The notes beneath the pieces were generated by a model. It was not told the origin of the DNA. It searched no databases and worked only from the letters and a program-made list of their open reading frames with translations. The position numbers and the translations under genes were made by a program. From Gammaproteobacteria bacterium (GTDB taxonomy: Bacteria > Pseudomonadota > Gammaproteobacteria > Ga0077536), in NCBI GenBank assembly GCA_030639105.1, contig DAOWDI010000228.1:1-6068 (forward strand): a stretch of DNA of 6,068 nucleotides, given 5' to 3'. Every line of letters begins with the position of its first letter. The stretch's first letter is position 1. Positions 5,969 through 6,068 of the stretch are shown one piece after another.

Positions 5969-6010
5969 ATGAGAACTTCGGAGAACTACGTTGAGCGTCC
6001 TCGCGGTTAG
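5969..6010 (+). CDS. Possible 13-codon small ORF overlapping the lptB start
   Basis: GAGG at 5958-5961 and a seven-base spacer precede an ATG at 5969 that opens a 13-codon frame (MRTSENYVERPRG) ending in TAG at 6008-6010. The frame passes over the lptB TTG at 5991 in a different register and stops 17 bases inside lptB. A ribosome terminating there could re-initiate at the TTG, so it could be a translational leader. It could equally be a chance frame; the peptide resembles nothing I know. Confidence 0.25.
   Translation: MRTSENYVERPRG
5980..5983 (+). promoter_or_regulatory. Ribosome binding site that fixes the lptB TTG start
   Basis: GGAG lies seven bases before the TTG at 5991, ideal spacing. 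An in-frame TGA at 5970-5972 excludes starts further upstream, and the triplets between it and 5991 contain no ATG or GTG in frame, so TTG is the only sensible start. Confidence 0.7.
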
Positions 6011-6068
6011 ACATCTATCCAAGACCTACAAATCACGGCAGGTTGTCCAAGACGTCAGCTTGACCGTC
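5991..6068 (+). CDS. lptB: Lipopolysaccharide export ABC transporter ATPase LptB, N-terminal fragment
   Basis: Only the first 26 codons are inside the window. They read as the opening strands of an ABC ATPase and match the start of LptB: LAVRHLSKTYKSRQVVQDVS at 4-23. Y13 falls at the same residue number as the adenine-stacking A-loop tyrosine of E. coli LptB, which supports the TTG at 5991 as the true start. The Walker A motif lies beyond the edge. LptB is the cytoplasmic nucleotide-binding subunit of LptB2FG that powers lipopolysaccharide extraction. A generic ABC ATPase is possible from so short a piece, but the position after lptA makes LptB very likely. The rare start codon suggests that initiation is throttled or coupled to the small ORF overlapping it. 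Confidence 0.88.
   Translation, partial: MSVLAVRHLSKTYKSRQVVQDVSLTV

Larger units (their letters stand above)
5808..5990 (+). other. 183-bp gap between lptA and lptB, candidate regulatory region
   Basis: No conserved protein is visible in this stretch, although lptA and lptB are usually adjacent. It contains TCCGC/GCGGA (5858-5862 with 5870-5874, seven-base loop), an imperfect direct repeat GGGACT(G/A)TCGG (5829-5839 and 5889-5899, exactly 60 bases apart, one mismatch), and an AT-rich patch ATTATATAGATTAAT (5941-5955). The patch holds TATAGA (5945-5950) and could be a -10 box for an lptB promoter, though no TTGACA-like sequence stands at the right distance. A 13-codon frame then leads into the lptB start. 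Confidence 0.4.

Overview
This window looks like a chromosomal cell-envelope locus of a moderately GC-rich gammaproteobacterium. The basis is gene order (yrbG-kdsD-kdsC-lptC-lptA-lptB, as in the E. coli yrbG-lptB region) and protein similarity recalled from memory; no database search was run, and species cannot be named. I see no phage, insertion sequence, CRISPR array, tRNA or rRNA, and no sign that any part was recently acquired.

Layout. Positions 1-1176 (minus strand) hold the N-terminal 392 codons of a secreted protein with tandem family-3 solute-binding domains, cut by the left edge and possibly an MltF-type lytic transglycosylase-like protein. A 212-bp gap with small hairpins follows. 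Next is murU (1389-2054, minus), a sugar-1-phosphate nucleotidyltransferase of peptidoglycan recycling. A 127-bp divergent intergenic region carries a perfect 10-bp-arm GC-rich palindrome and a perfect TATAAT box pointing at murU. Rightward from 2182 runs a compact operon: yrbG (Ca2+/Na+ antiporter family), kdsD (arabinose-5-phosphate isomerase), kdsC (KDO-8-phosphate phosphatase), lptC and lptA (periplasmic parts of the lipopolysaccharide bridge). After a 183-bp gap, unusual within this cluster, lptB (transport ATPase) begins with a TTG start and leaves the window.

How the genes work together. KdsD makes D-arabinose 5-phosphate, the precursor of KDO. KdsC removes the phosphate from KDO 8-phosphate. 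LptC, LptA and LptB belong to the machine that carries finished lipopolysaccharide from the inner to the outer membrane. MurU and the tandem solute-binding protein face the other way and concern, or may concern, the peptidoglycan layer, so both halves of the window serve the envelope.

Novelty. I found no convincing undescribed system. The points most worth a second look are regulatory: the palindrome covering the expected -35 site of murU, the lptA-lptB gap with a small ORF overlapping the TTG start of lptB, and the tandem-domain architecture of the leftmost protein.
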